The translations under genes and the position numbers were made by a program. Below, piece by piece: positions 20,951 to 32,402 of a DNA stretch of 64,000 nt. Numbering within the stretch: the first letter of the stretch is position 1; the number at the start of each line of letters is the position of its first letter. Origin of the DNA: Aurantiacibacter luteus (lineage in GTDB: Bacteria > Pseudomonadota > Alphaproteobacteria > Sphingomonadales > Sphingomonadaceae); contig NZ_LBHB01000001.1 of the NCBI RefSeq assembly GCF_001010945.1, positions 806,001-870,000 of the forward strand. The letters run 5' to 3'. The notes below the pieces were generated by a model. The model was not told where the DNA came from, did not search any database, and worked only from the letters and a program-made list of their open reading frames with translations.

Positions 20951-21985
20951 TCACTTGATTTCGACCGTAAAGTACAGCGTGCGTGTGGTCCCGCCCGGAA
21001 TGTCCGAGAGGAGTTCATTCACGGTGGTGTCGGCGGCGGTGTAGCCGTCGACTTCCGTGCCGCCGCTGCACACGCCGCCCGACAGCGTGCCGTCGATGAC
21101 GACATCCCCGGTCGTGCCGTAGGCATCCGGGTAGAACGTCACCTGCACCGGCAGGTCGTCGTTCACGGTGACACCGGTGGCCGTAGCCGCACCCGCCGCG
21201 TTCGTCACCGCGATGCAGTATTGTACGCGGGCACCGGGGATGGCCTTCGGATCGACCGTGAGGTTCACGGGGTCCCAGACCACGGTGCTGAACTTCTCCA
21301 CGGTCATGGCGGCGGCATTGATCGTCACCGCATGGGCGTCGGCATGATCGCCTGCATATTCGGCGTCGATACCGGCAACGCCGATGCCATCGGCGAGGAC
21401 CGTCTGGACAGTTGTGGGGTCATCCGGACCCGTACTCGCGACGATCTCGCTGCCCGGATCGTTGGCCTCGTAGGCATTGGCGACAAGGATGATGTTGACC
21501 GTATCGCCGTTGGGAGTGTCGGCGGGAACGTCGAACTGCACCAGGACATTGACGGTCTCGTCCTGCGCCAGCGCGTCGAGGAAGGTCACTTCCTCTCCGG
21601 CATCGAAGCTGCCGTTGGAGTTGGCGTCGATGAAGATGACGGCATTTTCGGGCACGTAGTCGCCCGTCGACTGGAAGGTCAGCTGATAGCCGACCGTCGC
21701 ATTCGACAGGTTGGTGACGGAAAATTCACGAACGATCTGGTTTTCGCCCGAGGATACGTTCGGCGACGCGCCGACCGCTGCCACGACCACGTCGATCTTG
21801 CGATCGACGACGAACGTGTCGCTATCCTCGACCGCCGTCTGCTGGACGTTGCCGACACGAAAGTCGACGGTAACCCTGTTGGTGATGAGTTCTCCTGCGC
21901 TGGTCTCCTGAGCCATCGCAGGTGCCGCGAAGCCGACGAGCGCGATGGCGCTCACAGCCCCCAGCAGATACCTGTTGCTTCCCAT
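20951..21985 (-). CDS. Secreted DUF11-type protein with calcium-loop-like motif
   Basis: 344 residues. The start is placed at MGSNRYLL because GAGGA lies eight bases before this ATG and a signal peptide follows (residues 1-26, ending APAMAQ). The N-terminal module (ELITNRVTVDFRVGNVQQTA ... DRKIDVVV) resembles those of the two other long proteins in the operon. Residues 120-131 (DANSNGSFDAGE) resemble an EF-hand or dockerin-type calcium loop. A DUF11-like repeat is at about 227-344 (MTVEKFSTVVWDP, DLPVQVTFYPDAY). It has two cysteines (C257, C306). Function unknown. Confidence 0.78.
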   Translation of the reverse strand: MGSNRYLLGAVSAIALVGFAAPAMAQETSAGELITNRVTVDFRVGNVQQTAVEDSDTFVVDRKIDVVVAAVGASPNVSSGENQIVREFSVTNLSNATVGYQLTFQSTGDYVPENAVIFIDANSNGSFDAGEEVTFLDALAQDETVNVLVQFDVPADTPNGDTVNIILVANAYEANDPGSEIVASTGPDDPTTVQTVLADGIGVAGIDAEYAGDHADAHAVTINAAAMTVEKFSTVVWDPVNLTVDPKAIPGARVQYCIAVTNAAGAATATGVTVNDDLPVQVTFYPDAYGTTGDVVIDGTLSGGVCSGGTEVDGYTAADTTVNELLSDIPGGTTRTLYFTVEIK

Positions 21986-22053
21986 TGTTCTGGTCCTCGA
22001 TGTGGTGCCCACGACATGGACCGCCCGCGGGCGCGGCGGTTTTCGTCCGCTTT

Positions 22054-22530
22054 TCAGCGAATGATGGCGGGATATTCGAAGCGACCGCTTGCGCCGGTTT
22101 CGACCACGGCGAGCGTCCAGCGGATATGCGTCACGTCGCGGTGTTCGGCGGGGCGGCTGGTGCCGTCTTCGTTGGCGACAGCCAGTTCGGCCAGGCGGCC
22201 CCAGGTGGTGCCCCCGTCGACCGACACGACCAGATCCGCATCGGCATCGGGCGCGAGGCGCACCGGGGCCGGAAGCGGGTTGGTCATGACGAAGTTGTTG
22301 AACGGCTCGGTTCCGCCATTCATGTAATTGGTACCGAAGACGAGGCGGTCGCCAGGAACGATCGTACCGGGCTCCACCAGTTCGACCTGCTTCGTGCCAT
22401 CCGCGGCGGTGGTCTCGACCACGGCCTTGACGTCGGCTTCCAGCGTGATCGGCTGAGCCGCATCCTGCGCCATTGCAGCGGGAGCGGCGGCAAACAGGAG
22501 CACGGAGGTGATAAACTTGAGAATCTTCAT
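22054..22530 (-). CDS. Small secreted protein of the DUF11 operon
   Basis: 158 residues with a signal peptide to about residue 22 (APAAMAQ). The mature part begins with TLEADVKAVVETTAADGTKQ and continues with LVEPGTIVPGDRLVFGTNY and TNPLPAPVRL, a single DUF11-like Ig fold without the longer modules. It contains no cysteine, and no other domain is recognised. Sits 32 bases after the 324-residue gene and 68 bases before the 344-residue gene, all on one strand. A monomeric pilin- or matrix-like subunit is possible given its small size next to very large partners, but that is a guess. Confidence 0.75.
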   Translation of the reverse strand: MKILKFITSVLLFAAAPAAMAQDAAQPITLEADVKAVVETTAADGTKQVELVEPGTIVPGDRLVFGTNYMNGGTEPFNNFVMTNPLPAPVRLAPDADADLVVSVDGGTTWGRLAELAVANEDGTSRPAEHRDVTHIRWTLAVVETGASGRFEYPAIIR

Positions 22531-22562
22531 GATGTCAGACCCTTGAGAAAAATTGTTGAGAG

Positions 22563-23537
22563 CTATTCGACAACGACCTTAAAGGCGACAGACTGGCTGC
22601 TGGGGGCTGCCACGGTGCCCAGATCGACCGCGATGCCGGTTGCGTCAGCCTCGCCCGCATCGTCGCCGGCGGCGTCGGTCAGCGACGCTCCACGAAGAGT
22701 GATCGTGCCGGTCGAATACGTGGTGCCGGCGGGGAAGGCGTCGGTGATGACGAAGTCGGCGACCGATCCGCTGCCGGTGACATTGGCCGTTATCGTGTAA
22801 GTCACGATGGAACCGGGAACGACGCTGGTGCCGCCGAAGGGATCGAGCACGCTTTGCGTCTTGACGAGTTCGACAGTGGTAATCCCGGCTACTAGCGAAC
22901 CGGCAGCGGTGGCGGTCGCGCCCGTGCTGCCCACGACGGCGTCGACGCCGCCTTCGCCTTGACCGGGGAAGACGTCGCCCGGGGACCCTGTACCGGTCAC
23001 GGCATCGGCGGTCATTTCGATCGTGCTCTGATCGCCATCGGCTACCGTCGAGGGCACGACGACGTTGACGAAGACCGTAATGGCCTCTCCTGCATCGAGC
23101 GATCGCGTGATCGCCGGGCCGGTAAGGATCTCGTCGACGCCCGGATCGAAGACGCCGTTGTTGTTGGTGTCGATCGCGATGCTGTCGATGGTGACGTCGA
23201 AATCATTGCCCGCCACCGCGGGGTTGGCAGTCAGCGAGTAGGCTTCCGGTCCGTTGCCGGTGTTGGTGAGTTCGAAGGTAAGCGTCTGGTTGCCCGGCGT
23301 CGCCGCGATTGCCCCACCATCCAGCGAGGTCAGCGTGACATCGAGCAACTCGTCGACAGTGAGCTCGACGGTGTTGGACGTGACCGTCGCAGGACCGCCC
23401 GGCGACGAGAACGTCGCTTGCGCGGTGTTTTGAATAATGGTGCCAGCCTCGACGCTTTGCGCGTAAGAAGGCGTTGAGATCCCGGAGACGATGACGGTCG
23501 CAAAGGCGAAGCCGATTTTAAGGCGAGCATGGTTCAT
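22563..23537 (-). CDS. Secreted DUF11-type protein (first gene of surface operon)
   Basis: 324 residues with a signal peptide (residues 1-27, ending TPSYAQ). The N-terminal module reads AGTIIQNTAQATFSSPG then SNTVELTVDELLDVTL, the clearest copy of the motif shared across the operon. A calcium-loop-like DTNNNGVFDPGVDE is at residues 123-136. A DUF11 repeat follows at about 222-324 (VELVKTQSVLDPFGG, AFPAGTTYSTGTITLRG). No cysteine and no membrane anchor are seen, so it is probably exported and retained by interaction with its partners. First gene of five on this strand; a 138-base gap separates it from the flippase gene upstream. Confidence 0.78.
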   Translation of the reverse strand: MNHARLKIGFAFATVIVSGISTPSYAQSVEAGTIIQNTAQATFSSPGGPATVTSNTVELTVDELLDVTLTSLDGGAIAATPGNQTLTFELTNTGNGPEAYSLTANPAVAGNDFDVTIDSIAIDTNNNGVFDPGVDEILTGPAITRSLDAGEAITVFVNVVVPSTVADGDQSTIEMTADAVTGTGSPGDVFPGQGEGGVDAVVGSTGATATAAGSLVAGITTVELVKTQSVLDPFGGTSVVPGSIVTYTITANVTGSGSVADFVITDAFPAGTTYSTGTITLRGASLTDAAGDDAGEADATGIAVDLGTVAAPSSQSVAFKVVVE

Positions 23538-23552
23538 GCCCGAAAATTACGC

Positions 23553-23576
23553 GCTATCCCGTAAGAGAATGGTTAA
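23553..23576 (-). promoter_or_regulatory. Possible promoter with CtrA half-site for the DUF11 operon
   Basis: On the minus strand TTAACCAT (23576-23569) is followed by GGGATAGCG (-10-like GATAGC at 23558-23553), 16 bases before the start of the first operon gene. TTAACCAT matches the half-site bound by CtrA in Caulobacter. The second half-site is only approximate (TTAC at 8 rather than 7 bases), so the assignment is weak. Confidence 0.35.
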
Positions 23577-23675
23577 TGGCGAGGAAGGATCTGGCTGCGA
23601 TTGAATCGACCACTCGCATCTGATCGGCGATCTCGACCTCCGGGTCGGATGCCTGCTTTCCTTCAATGTGAAGAG

Positions 23676-25160
23676 TTAATCGCCCCGGCGATACCCAAGC
23701 AGACGCAGCAGCACGGGCGCGCCCGGCAGGATTTCCGCCAGCGCCCGCAACGCCTCGGGAAAGGCTACCCGCAGGATGGCCATATAGGTGAGGCAGATGA
23801 CCGATCCAGCCGCGGTTAAGGCAAAGAAGGGGCGCAAGTGAGCGACCGACGAATGAACGAGGGCCATCACAAAGGCGGCGCCCATCGCGGCAACTGCGGG
23901 TGGAAGAAGTCCTTCTGCCACCCCGCGCACGTCAATCGCCCGGGTCCGGACCATCGCAACGCATGAGACCAGTATCATGGCACCGCCCAGCGAGGCGGTC
24001 GCCATGAAGTAGGTTCTCGGGCCAGATGGGATGAACACAAATGCGAGCGCAATTGCGAGCACGCTGGTAGCGATATCGATCGCAAGGACCAGCTTCCGGC
24101 TCTCGTTTGCCAACATCAGAGTGGTACACATCTGCACACACGAGAAAGCACCGATCGACAGGCCCGCCCAAGGCAGGAGGTCGATCACCGCGAGCCACTG
24201 TTCGCCATACAGTACCAGCACGACCTCGCGTGGAACGCTCCAGAGAAAAAGTGCAGCCGGCGCCATTCCCCATATCACACCGCGTAACAGCAGAGCCGCG
24301 AGCCGCTGAAACCGGGGCGTGCGGTGTTCTGCGCGGGTTATGACCGGATAAAGCGCTGCAATCGCCAGTCCTCCAATCTGGCCGACTAACATGATCGCCA
24401 AGCCCGCCGAGCGGGTGTAAATTCCTAGCGTTGCCAAGGTGAACACCCCGCTGACGAGCGCTTGCTCGGTAAAGGTCCGACCCTGCGAAGCCGCGGCGGA
24501 GAACATCCGCTGAAACCCGAAGCTGAGCGCGTTGGCGTAATAACCGTGATCGTAGGTCCAGCGCGGGCGAAAGCCGCTGCGCCAGAAAAGGTCGACCGCC
24601 AATGGAAGTCCGAAAATTACCGCCGGAGCGACCAACGCCCAGTACCCCGCGCCCAGCCAAGCCAAGAGCAGCGACGCCATGAGACCGGCAACCGTTCCTC
24701 CGAAAAGAAGCCAGCGCAGTACGAGCCATTCGTGGTTCGCCTCCAGCATCCGCTGTCGCAAGGAAGCGGGGACGCCGATAACGAAATTGGCCGCCAGCAC
24801 GGCGAGCGGTGCGGCAATCGCCTCGTATTTCGCGCTTTGCGATAGGCCAAGCACCACGCCCAGCGTAATCACCAAGATGAGGGCGTTAATCGCTACCCCT
24901 GCGGTCCAGTGGCTTTGCCAATCGATCGTTGCGGGATCGCGAGCTTGTAGAGCGTGCTGTACGAAGATGGCGAAACTGCACACCGTCAGCGCGTTAAGAA
25001 TAGCCTGAGCCAGCGATACGGTGCCATAATCGGCAGGCGTCAGCAAACGGACAAGCACAAGCATTGTACCGAACTGGATAGCCTGATTCAAAAACTGAAA
25101 CCCCGCCCCCCAGATCAGGGACTGGCGTGCCGAGCGGCCTAATTCGCCTTGCTGCGCCAT
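23676..25160 (-). CDS. Wzx-like polysaccharide flippase
   Basis: 494 residues with about 12-14 transmembrane helices, of the MATE/MVF oligosaccharide-flippase superfamily that moves lipid-linked sugar repeats across the inner membrane. The N-terminus SARQSLIWGAGFQFLNQ and LVRLLTPADYG are characteristic of the Wzx/RfbX group. The start at MAQQGE is chosen because the 46 residues upstream are Arg/Pro-rich and hydrophilic. No glycosyltransferases lie next to it, so the substrate is unknown. One line of the gene that I counted (24061-24120) is 55% G+C, below the housekeeping genes, which could mean transfer. It may belong with the surface operon just downstream. Confidence 0.85.
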   Translation of the reverse strand: MAQQGELGRSARQSLIWGAGFQFLNQAIQFGTMLVLVRLLTPADYGTVSLAQAILNALTVCSFAIFVQHALQARDPATIDWQSHWTAGVAINALILVITLGVVLGLSQSAKYEAIAAPLAVLAANFVIGVPASLRQRMLEANHEWLVLRWLLFGGTVAGLMASLLLAWLGAGYWALVAPAVIFGLPLAVDLFWRSGFRPRWTYDHGYYANALSFGFQRMFSAAASQGRTFTEQALVSGVFTLATLGIYTRSAGLAIMLVGQIGGLAIAALYPVITRAEHRTPRFQRLAALLLRGVIWGMAPAALFLWSVPREVVLVLYGEQWLAVIDLLPWAGLSIGAFSCVQMCTTLMLANESRKLVLAIDIATSVLAIALAFVFIPSGPRTYFMATASLGGAMILVSCVAMVRTRAIDVRGVAEGLLPPAVAAMGAAFVMALVHSSVAHLRPFFALTAAGSVICLTYMAILRVAFPEALRALAEILPGAPVLLRLLGYRRGD

Positions 25161-25317
25161 ACGGTATGCCTGCCTTCGCGTTGCGATCGGCTCGCGGTCC
25201 GACGAAGGCCGCGCGCTAGCGGGGTTGGCGCGCGAGTCCAAGGGCAAAGTCGCGCATTGTCTTTTGCGCCCCCTGTCCGCACAACCGGCCGGGCGCAATC
25301 ATGGGAGAGGCTTGCCG

Positions 25318-26313
25318 ATGTCGATGTTCGCCAGTCGCACCGTCGTATTTGCGGCGGCCTTTCTGGCGACTGCCCTGCCCTCGCCGGCGCGGGCACAATC
25401 CGCCGACGACTGGGCGCGGCTGGAGGCGCAGGACCTGCGGCTCGCCGCCGTGGCCGAGCGCTTGCAGGGCGCCAACGCGCTGCTCTGCAATGCGCTGATG
25501 CCGCTGACAGGCTTGATCCTGCACAGTGCCGACCAGTACGGCACCGCGTCCTCGAACGAACGCTTTCGCAATAGCCCGCTCGCGATAGCCAGCCTGCTCC
25601 CCGGTTCGCCCGCCGCCCTCGCCGGGCTCGCGCCTGACGACGGGGTGGTGGCGATCGACGGGGTTCCGGTCGCGGACATCGCGCCCGAAACCGGCCAGCG
25701 ACTGCGAGAAGCCGCTTTCTATCGCATGGCTGGACGAACATCGGCCGCGCCGCTGACGCTTACCGTGGCCCGCGACGGCGCGCAGCGGCAAGTCGTGCTC
25801 GATGCGCCGCAGGGTTGTCGTTCGCTGGTCGAGGTTCTGCTGGGCGATGGGCCGATGGCGCGTTCCGATGGCAAGGTTATCCAGGTGCAATACGACACGG
25901 TCGAGCGCCTGTCCGATGCCCATCTTGCCGTCGTCGTAGCCCACGAACTCGCGCACACGGTGCTCGAACACCGGCGGCGCAAGGAGGCGGCGGGGATCGA
26001 CAGCGGCCTGTTAGCCGAGCTCGGCCGCAACCAGCGCGCCAATCGCGAGGCGGAGATCGAGGCCGACCGGCTGGCCGTCCACCTGCTCGCCAATGCCGGC
26101 TACGATCCGGCGACCATGCCCGACTTCTTCCGCAACGCACCGACCCTCGGGATACGCGGGCTGGCATTGCCGAGCTTCGTCTATCCCTCGCCCGAGGCCC
26201 GTGCCGAGTTGGTCGAGCGCGAGCTGGCGCTCTACCTGCCGAGCCATCGCGGCCCCTCGTGGCCCGGCCACCTGCTGGCGCGGCGCGATGTCGCCTTTTC
26301 GGCGGCGGACTAG
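25318..26313 (+). CDS. Secreted PDZ-M48 metallopeptidase
   Basis: 331 residues. Signal peptide at residues 1-27 (SPARAQ), a PDZ-like segment at about 85-160 (ASLLPGSPAALAGLAPDDGV), then an M48 zinc peptidase core: HELAH at 209-213 and the third-ligand motif EIEAD at 246-250. PDZ placed before an M48 domain in a short periplasmic protein differs from classic BepA/LoiP (no PDZ) and from S1-type HtrA. A strong GGGAGAGG precedes the ATG. A role in envelope protein turnover is likely. Its stop overlaps the convergent flavin reductase stop in CTAG. Confidence 0.85.
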   Translation: MSMFASRTVVFAAAFLATALPSPARAQSADDWARLEAQDLRLAAVAERLQGANALLCNALMPLTGLILHSADQYGTASSNERFRNSPLAIASLLPGSPAALAGLAPDDGVVAIDGVPVADIAPETGQRLREAAFYRMAGRTSAAPLTLTVARDGAQRQVVLDAPQGCRSLVEVLLGDGPMARSDGKVIQVQYDTVERLSDAHLAVVVAHELAHTVLEHRRRKEAAGIDSGLLAELGRNQRANREAEIEADRLAVHLLANAGYDPATMPDFFRNAPTLGIRGLALPSFVYPSPEARAELVERELALYLPSHRGPSWPGHLLARRDVAFSAAD

Positions 26314-26819
26314 CGCCCGCCGCGCTCCGGCGCTTCGGTGATGTCGACGATATGGCGATCGAAGTAGGTCAGCGGCTTGGCATCCTGCCGATGACTTGCC
26401 GCGATCAGTTCGCCGACGAATATGGTGTGCGTGCCGAAGACGTGGCGGTCGGCCACCGTGCACACCAGGCTGGACTGCGCACTGCGGAGCACCGGCACCC
26501 CATGCTCGTCGCCCCAGTCGCCGACATCGAAGCGGCCCGCCGCTCCCCGCTGCATGAACCGCTCGGCCACGTCGCGATTGCCCAGGCCCAGAACGTTGAC
26601 GCAGAACCGCTCGGCCTCCGCCAGCGGGTCGTGCAGCGAGGCTTCGCGATTGATACAGGCGAGCAGCGAGGGTGGGTCGAAGCTCAGGGAAGCGACCGAT
26701 GTGGCGAGGATGCCGTACCGCTCGCCGCCATGGCTCGTGGTCACGGCATAAACCGTGGCAGCGACATGGCGCATTGCGTTGCGAAAGGCGGTGCCGGTGG
26801 GATCGAGAGTACTGCTCAT
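26310..26819 (-). CDS. Flavin reductase-like FMN-binding protein
   Basis: 169 residues (174 if the ATG at 26834 is used; neither start has a clear Shine-Dalgarno). Flavin_reduct family: YGILATSVASLSFDPPSLL and FCVNVLGLGNRDVAERF are the family blocks for FMN binding, and GEVxA-like VGELIAASH follows. Such proteins supply reduced flavin to a partner monooxygenase, or are short-chain flavin reductases. It is divergent from ribB across about 90-110 bases, so both the supply of flavin and its use may share the control region. No monooxygenase is nearby. Confidence 0.87.
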   Translation of the reverse strand: MSSTLDPTGTAFRNAMRHVAATVYAVTTSHGGERYGILATSVASLSFDPPSLLACINREASLHDPLAEAERFCVNVLGLGNRDVAERFMQRGAAGRFDVGDWGDEHGVPVLRSAQSSLVCTVADRHVFGTHTIFVGELIAASHRQDAKPLTYFDRHIVDITEAPERGGR

Positions 26820-26877
26820 GGCCGAGGGGTTCATTGGCAGGGAAGCTGGTCACGCGCAACGGGCATTTGGTGCGCAA

Positions 26878-26915
26878 TGTGATTAAGCGCCCTTGTCATC
26901 ACACCATAATGTGAT
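26878..26915. promoter_or_regulatory. Inverted-repeat operator over the ribB promoter
   Basis: TGTGAT (26878-26883), ATCACA (26898-26903) and TGTGAT (26910-26915) occur in alternating orientation. The inner pair forms the perfect palindrome ATCACA-N6-TGTGAT, and the N6 plus the next base contains CATAAT, a one-mismatch -10 box, 17 bases before the ribB ATG. A protein bound to the palindrome would cover the -10. The motif resembles an inside-out CRP site; the binding protein is unknown, and the HTH fused to RibB itself is one candidate. Confidence 0.55.
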
Positions 26916-26927
26916 AGGCGAAGACGC

Positions 26928-28196
<1,269 letters not shown>

Positions 28197-28198
28197 GC

Positions 28199-28613
28199 AT
28201 GGCCCATTTCCTCATCGTCGAAGCGCGCTTCTACGCCCATCTCAATGACATGTTGATCGAGGGCGCGCGCGCCGCGCTGGAAGAGGTCGGGCATAGCGCG
28301 GAGGTCATCTCGGTACCCGGCGCGCTCGAGGTGCCCGGCACCATCGCTCTGGCGGCGGAGAGCGGGCGTTTCGACGGCTTCGTCGCCATCGGCGTCGTCA
28401 TCCGCGGAGAAACCTATCACTTCGAGATCGTCGCCGGCGAAAGCGCGCGCGCGATCATGGCGCTGACGCTGGACGGGGTGGCGGTCGGCAACGGCATCCT
28501 CACCGTGGAGAACGAGGCGCAGGCGCTCGTCCGGGCGGACCCGGCGCAGAAGAACAAGGGCGGCGAAGCGGCGGAAGCGGCCATGCGGCTGCTCAAGGTG
28601 CGGGAGACGTTCG

Positions 28614-28621
<8 letters not shown>
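28199..28621 (+). CDS. ribH: 6,7-dimethyl-8-ribityllumazine synthase
   Basis: 140 residues, slightly short for lumazine synthase. Joins the RibB product with the ribityl-aminouracil. The family blocks are visible: [30 protein letters not shown] (with the catalytic His), and a C-terminal KGGEAAEAA. The ATG lies two bases after the ribB stop codon. The aldo/keto reductase starts inside the last 8 bases. Together with ribB it forms a short riboflavin operon. Confidence 0.96.
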
Positions 28622-30859
<2,238 letters not shown>

Positions 30860-30912
30860 TCAGGCTCCGTCGGGTGGTGGGCGCATTGGGCTAGGCGCGG
30901 TCCCTATCCGCC

Positions 30913-30937
30913 GGAACCTTGCGCTGCAACATTCGTT
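30913..30937 (+). promoter_or_regulatory. EcfG (general stress) promoter
   Basis: GGAAC (30913-30917), 16 bases, then CGTT (30934-30937), the exact consensus of EcfG, the general-stress ECF sigma factor of Alphaproteobacteria. It lies 92 bases upstream of the ATG at 31030. A conventional TTGAAC-N18-TAATAC (30944-30973) sits just downstream and could act as a second promoter. A perfect second EcfG match occurs at 32339. Confidence 0.75.
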
Positions 30938-31029
30938 AAATCCTTGAACGCGGGTGTATTGGATCCATAATACATCTCTTAGGGACACGAGCCGACCGAA
31001 GCATCGGTCACACGCGAAAGGAAGTACCA

Positions 31030-31554
31030 ATGGACGACACGACGCCCAGCACCACCACCGGCACCGTCACTCCGCCGATGACGACGACGACCACGCCGAC
31101 AACCAACCCCAATACGGCCGAAGCGAAGTCGCGTTTCAACGCCGCGCTCGACGAAGCCAAGGCGGGTGCCGCTGCGCTCGGTGACGAGGCGAAGCTGCGC
31201 GCCGGCCAGTATCGCGACGGCGCGAAGGCCAAGAGTGAGACCTGGTCCGCCGATGCCAAGGTCAAGGGCCGCGAACTGGCCGAGGACGGCAAGACCAAGG
31301 CCAGCGAGGCGCTGTCCGGTCTCAGCCGCGTGATCGACGAGAATGCCGCGACGCTGGATGAGAAGCTGGGCGCCAAATACGGCGACTACGCCCGCTCCGC
31401 CTCGCGCTCGCTGCAGGAAAACGCGCAGCGGCTCAACGAGCGCAGCCTCGACGAACTGACCGAGGACGGCCGCACCGCCATTCGCAACAGCCCGGTGGCC
31501 GCGGTCGGCATCGCCGCCGTGGTTGGCTTCTTCTTCGCCCGCCTGTTCCGCTGA
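31030..31554 (+). CDS. ElaB/YqjD (DUF883)-like membrane-anchored protein
   Basis: 174 residues: a Thr/Pro-rich N-terminus, then a long charged helical part (residues 30-145) with a clear amphipathic heptad look, and one C-terminal transmembrane helix (SPVAAVGIAAVVGFFFARLF), ending in Arg. This layout matches ElaB/YqjD-type proteins, inner-membrane C-tail-anchored proteins that bind ribosomes in stationary-phase E. coli. Preceded by a good AAAGGAAG and the EcfG promoter. First gene of a three-gene run with GTG and ATG starts. Confidence 0.78.
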   Translation: MDDTTPSTTTGTVTPPMTTTTTPTTNPNTAEAKSRFNAALDEAKAGAAALGDEAKLRAGQYRDGAKAKSETWSADAKVKGRELAEDGKTKASEALSGLSRVIDENAATLDEKLGAKYGDYARSASRSLQENAQRLNERSLDELTEDGRTAIRNSPVAAVGIAAVVGFFFARLFR

Positions 31555-31559
31555 TCTAG

Positions 31560-32039
31560 GTGGCACTGGGACAGGACGACAGGCTCGATCCAGTGCCGCC
31601 CGGGGAGGACGACTTCGTCGCTCCTCCTCGCGGCGCTTCGGACGAGGCATTTGCGCCCGTGGATGAGCCTTTCTCATCCGCTGGGCGCCGCTCTCTCGTC
31701 GAGGATTTCGAAGCGCTGGTAAGTGACCTGCGCATCTATTTCGATGCCGAGATTGCTTTTCAGAAGACACGGGCCGCCTTCATGGCGGATTCGCTCAAGC
31801 GCACGATCGTGTTCGCCACGGTGGGAGCCTTCTTCGCCATGCTCGCGACGATCGGCCTCGCCATCGGTGCGATCATCGCGCTTACCCCGATCATTGGACC
31901 GTGGGCGGCAACTGCGCTTGTCGTGGTCGTCCTTCTGGTCGCAGCAGGCGTTTTCCTGTGGAAGGCCAGCGCATCCTGGAGCGGGATGATGCACGCGGTT
32001 CGCGACGACAAGACCGAGGAAAGCACGGATAATGGCTAA
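31560..32039 (+). CDS. YqjE-like phage-holin-family membrane protein
   Basis: 159 residues with an acidic N-terminus and two adjacent transmembrane helices at about residues 80-130, the topology of the YqjE / Actinobacterial holin III group, which is normally encoded after YqjD. The start is a GTG immediately after an in-frame TAG (TAGGTGGC), so it is the earliest possible. It lies five bases after the upstream stop codon and overlaps the next gene by eight bases. Despite the family name there is no phage context; a role in stress physiology is inferred from the neighbours. Confidence 0.8.
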   Translation: MALGQDDRLDPVPPGEDDFVAPPRGASDEAFAPVDEPFSSAGRRSLVEDFEALVSDLRIYFDAEIAFQKTRAAFMADSLKRTIVFATVGAFFAMLATIGLAIGAIIALTPIIGPWAATALVVVVLLVAAGVFLWKASASWSGMMHAVRDDKTEESTDNG

Positions 32040-32337
32040 GATGCTTCGCGCTTTTCAAGAGGATCGCGCCATGCGCGATGCAGCTAAACGGCTCGTCGAA
32101 GCCGATTGGCGAAATCTTCGAGGTGGTTACGCCGAACGCGGACTGGGTGAGCGCCTGGTCGATCGCTTAAGCGAGGGCGCAAACGACCTCGCCGGTGACA
32201 CTCGCGACTTTGCGGAGGATCACCCTGCCACCATCGGCACCGGAGTGGCGGTCGCCATAGCCGCTGCCGTCGGCTGGATGTTTCGGGACGAGATATCCGA
32301 TAAATTGCAGGAATGGTGGGACCGCGACTGGTTCTGA
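32032..32337 (+). CDS. Small membrane protein of the stress cluster (YqjK position)
   Basis: 101 residues: a charged helical N-terminal 65 residues, a single transmembrane helix (TIGTGVAVAIAAAVGWMF) and a short acidic/Trp-rich tail ending in WWDRDWF. The size and third position after YqjD-like and YqjE-like genes correspond to YqjK, though sequence similarity is not evident by eye. It overlaps the preceding gene by eight bases, so it is likely coupled to it. A second EcfG promoter starts two bases after its stop codon. Confidence 0.75.
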   Translation: MAKMLRAFQEDRAMRDAAKRLVEADWRNLRGGYAERGLGERLVDRLSEGANDLAGDTRDFAEDHPATIGTGVAVAIAAAVGWMFRDEISDKLQEWWDRDWF

Positions 32338-32338
32338 C

Positions 32339-32364
32339 GGAACCCCGCGCCCGATTTCGCCGTT
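32339..32364 (+). promoter_or_regulatory. Second EcfG (general stress) promoter
   Basis: GGAAC (32339-32343), 17 bases, CGTT (32361-32364). Exact consensus, 38 bases before the ATG at 32403, a comfortable distance for initiation. With the first site this gives two matches to the full nine-base bipartite motif within 1.5 kb, which is unlikely by chance. Confidence 0.75.
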
Positions 32365-32402
32365 CCATTTGCAGAACCCCAATTCTTTACCGGAGATACT
32401 CG

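Noticed and set aside
23551-23576. Full CtrA site TTAA-N7-TTAA before the DUF11 operon
   Set aside because: The second half-site is TTAC at spacing 8, so only the half-site is reported, at low confidence.
26835-26927. FMN riboswitch upstream of ribB
   Set aside because: The leader between the likely promoter and the ATG is only about 11 bases, far too short for an FMN aptamer.
31560-32039. Phage holin / prophage remnant
   Set aside because: The family name is shared with YqjE; there are no lysis, tail or integrase genes and the context is a chromosomal stress cluster.
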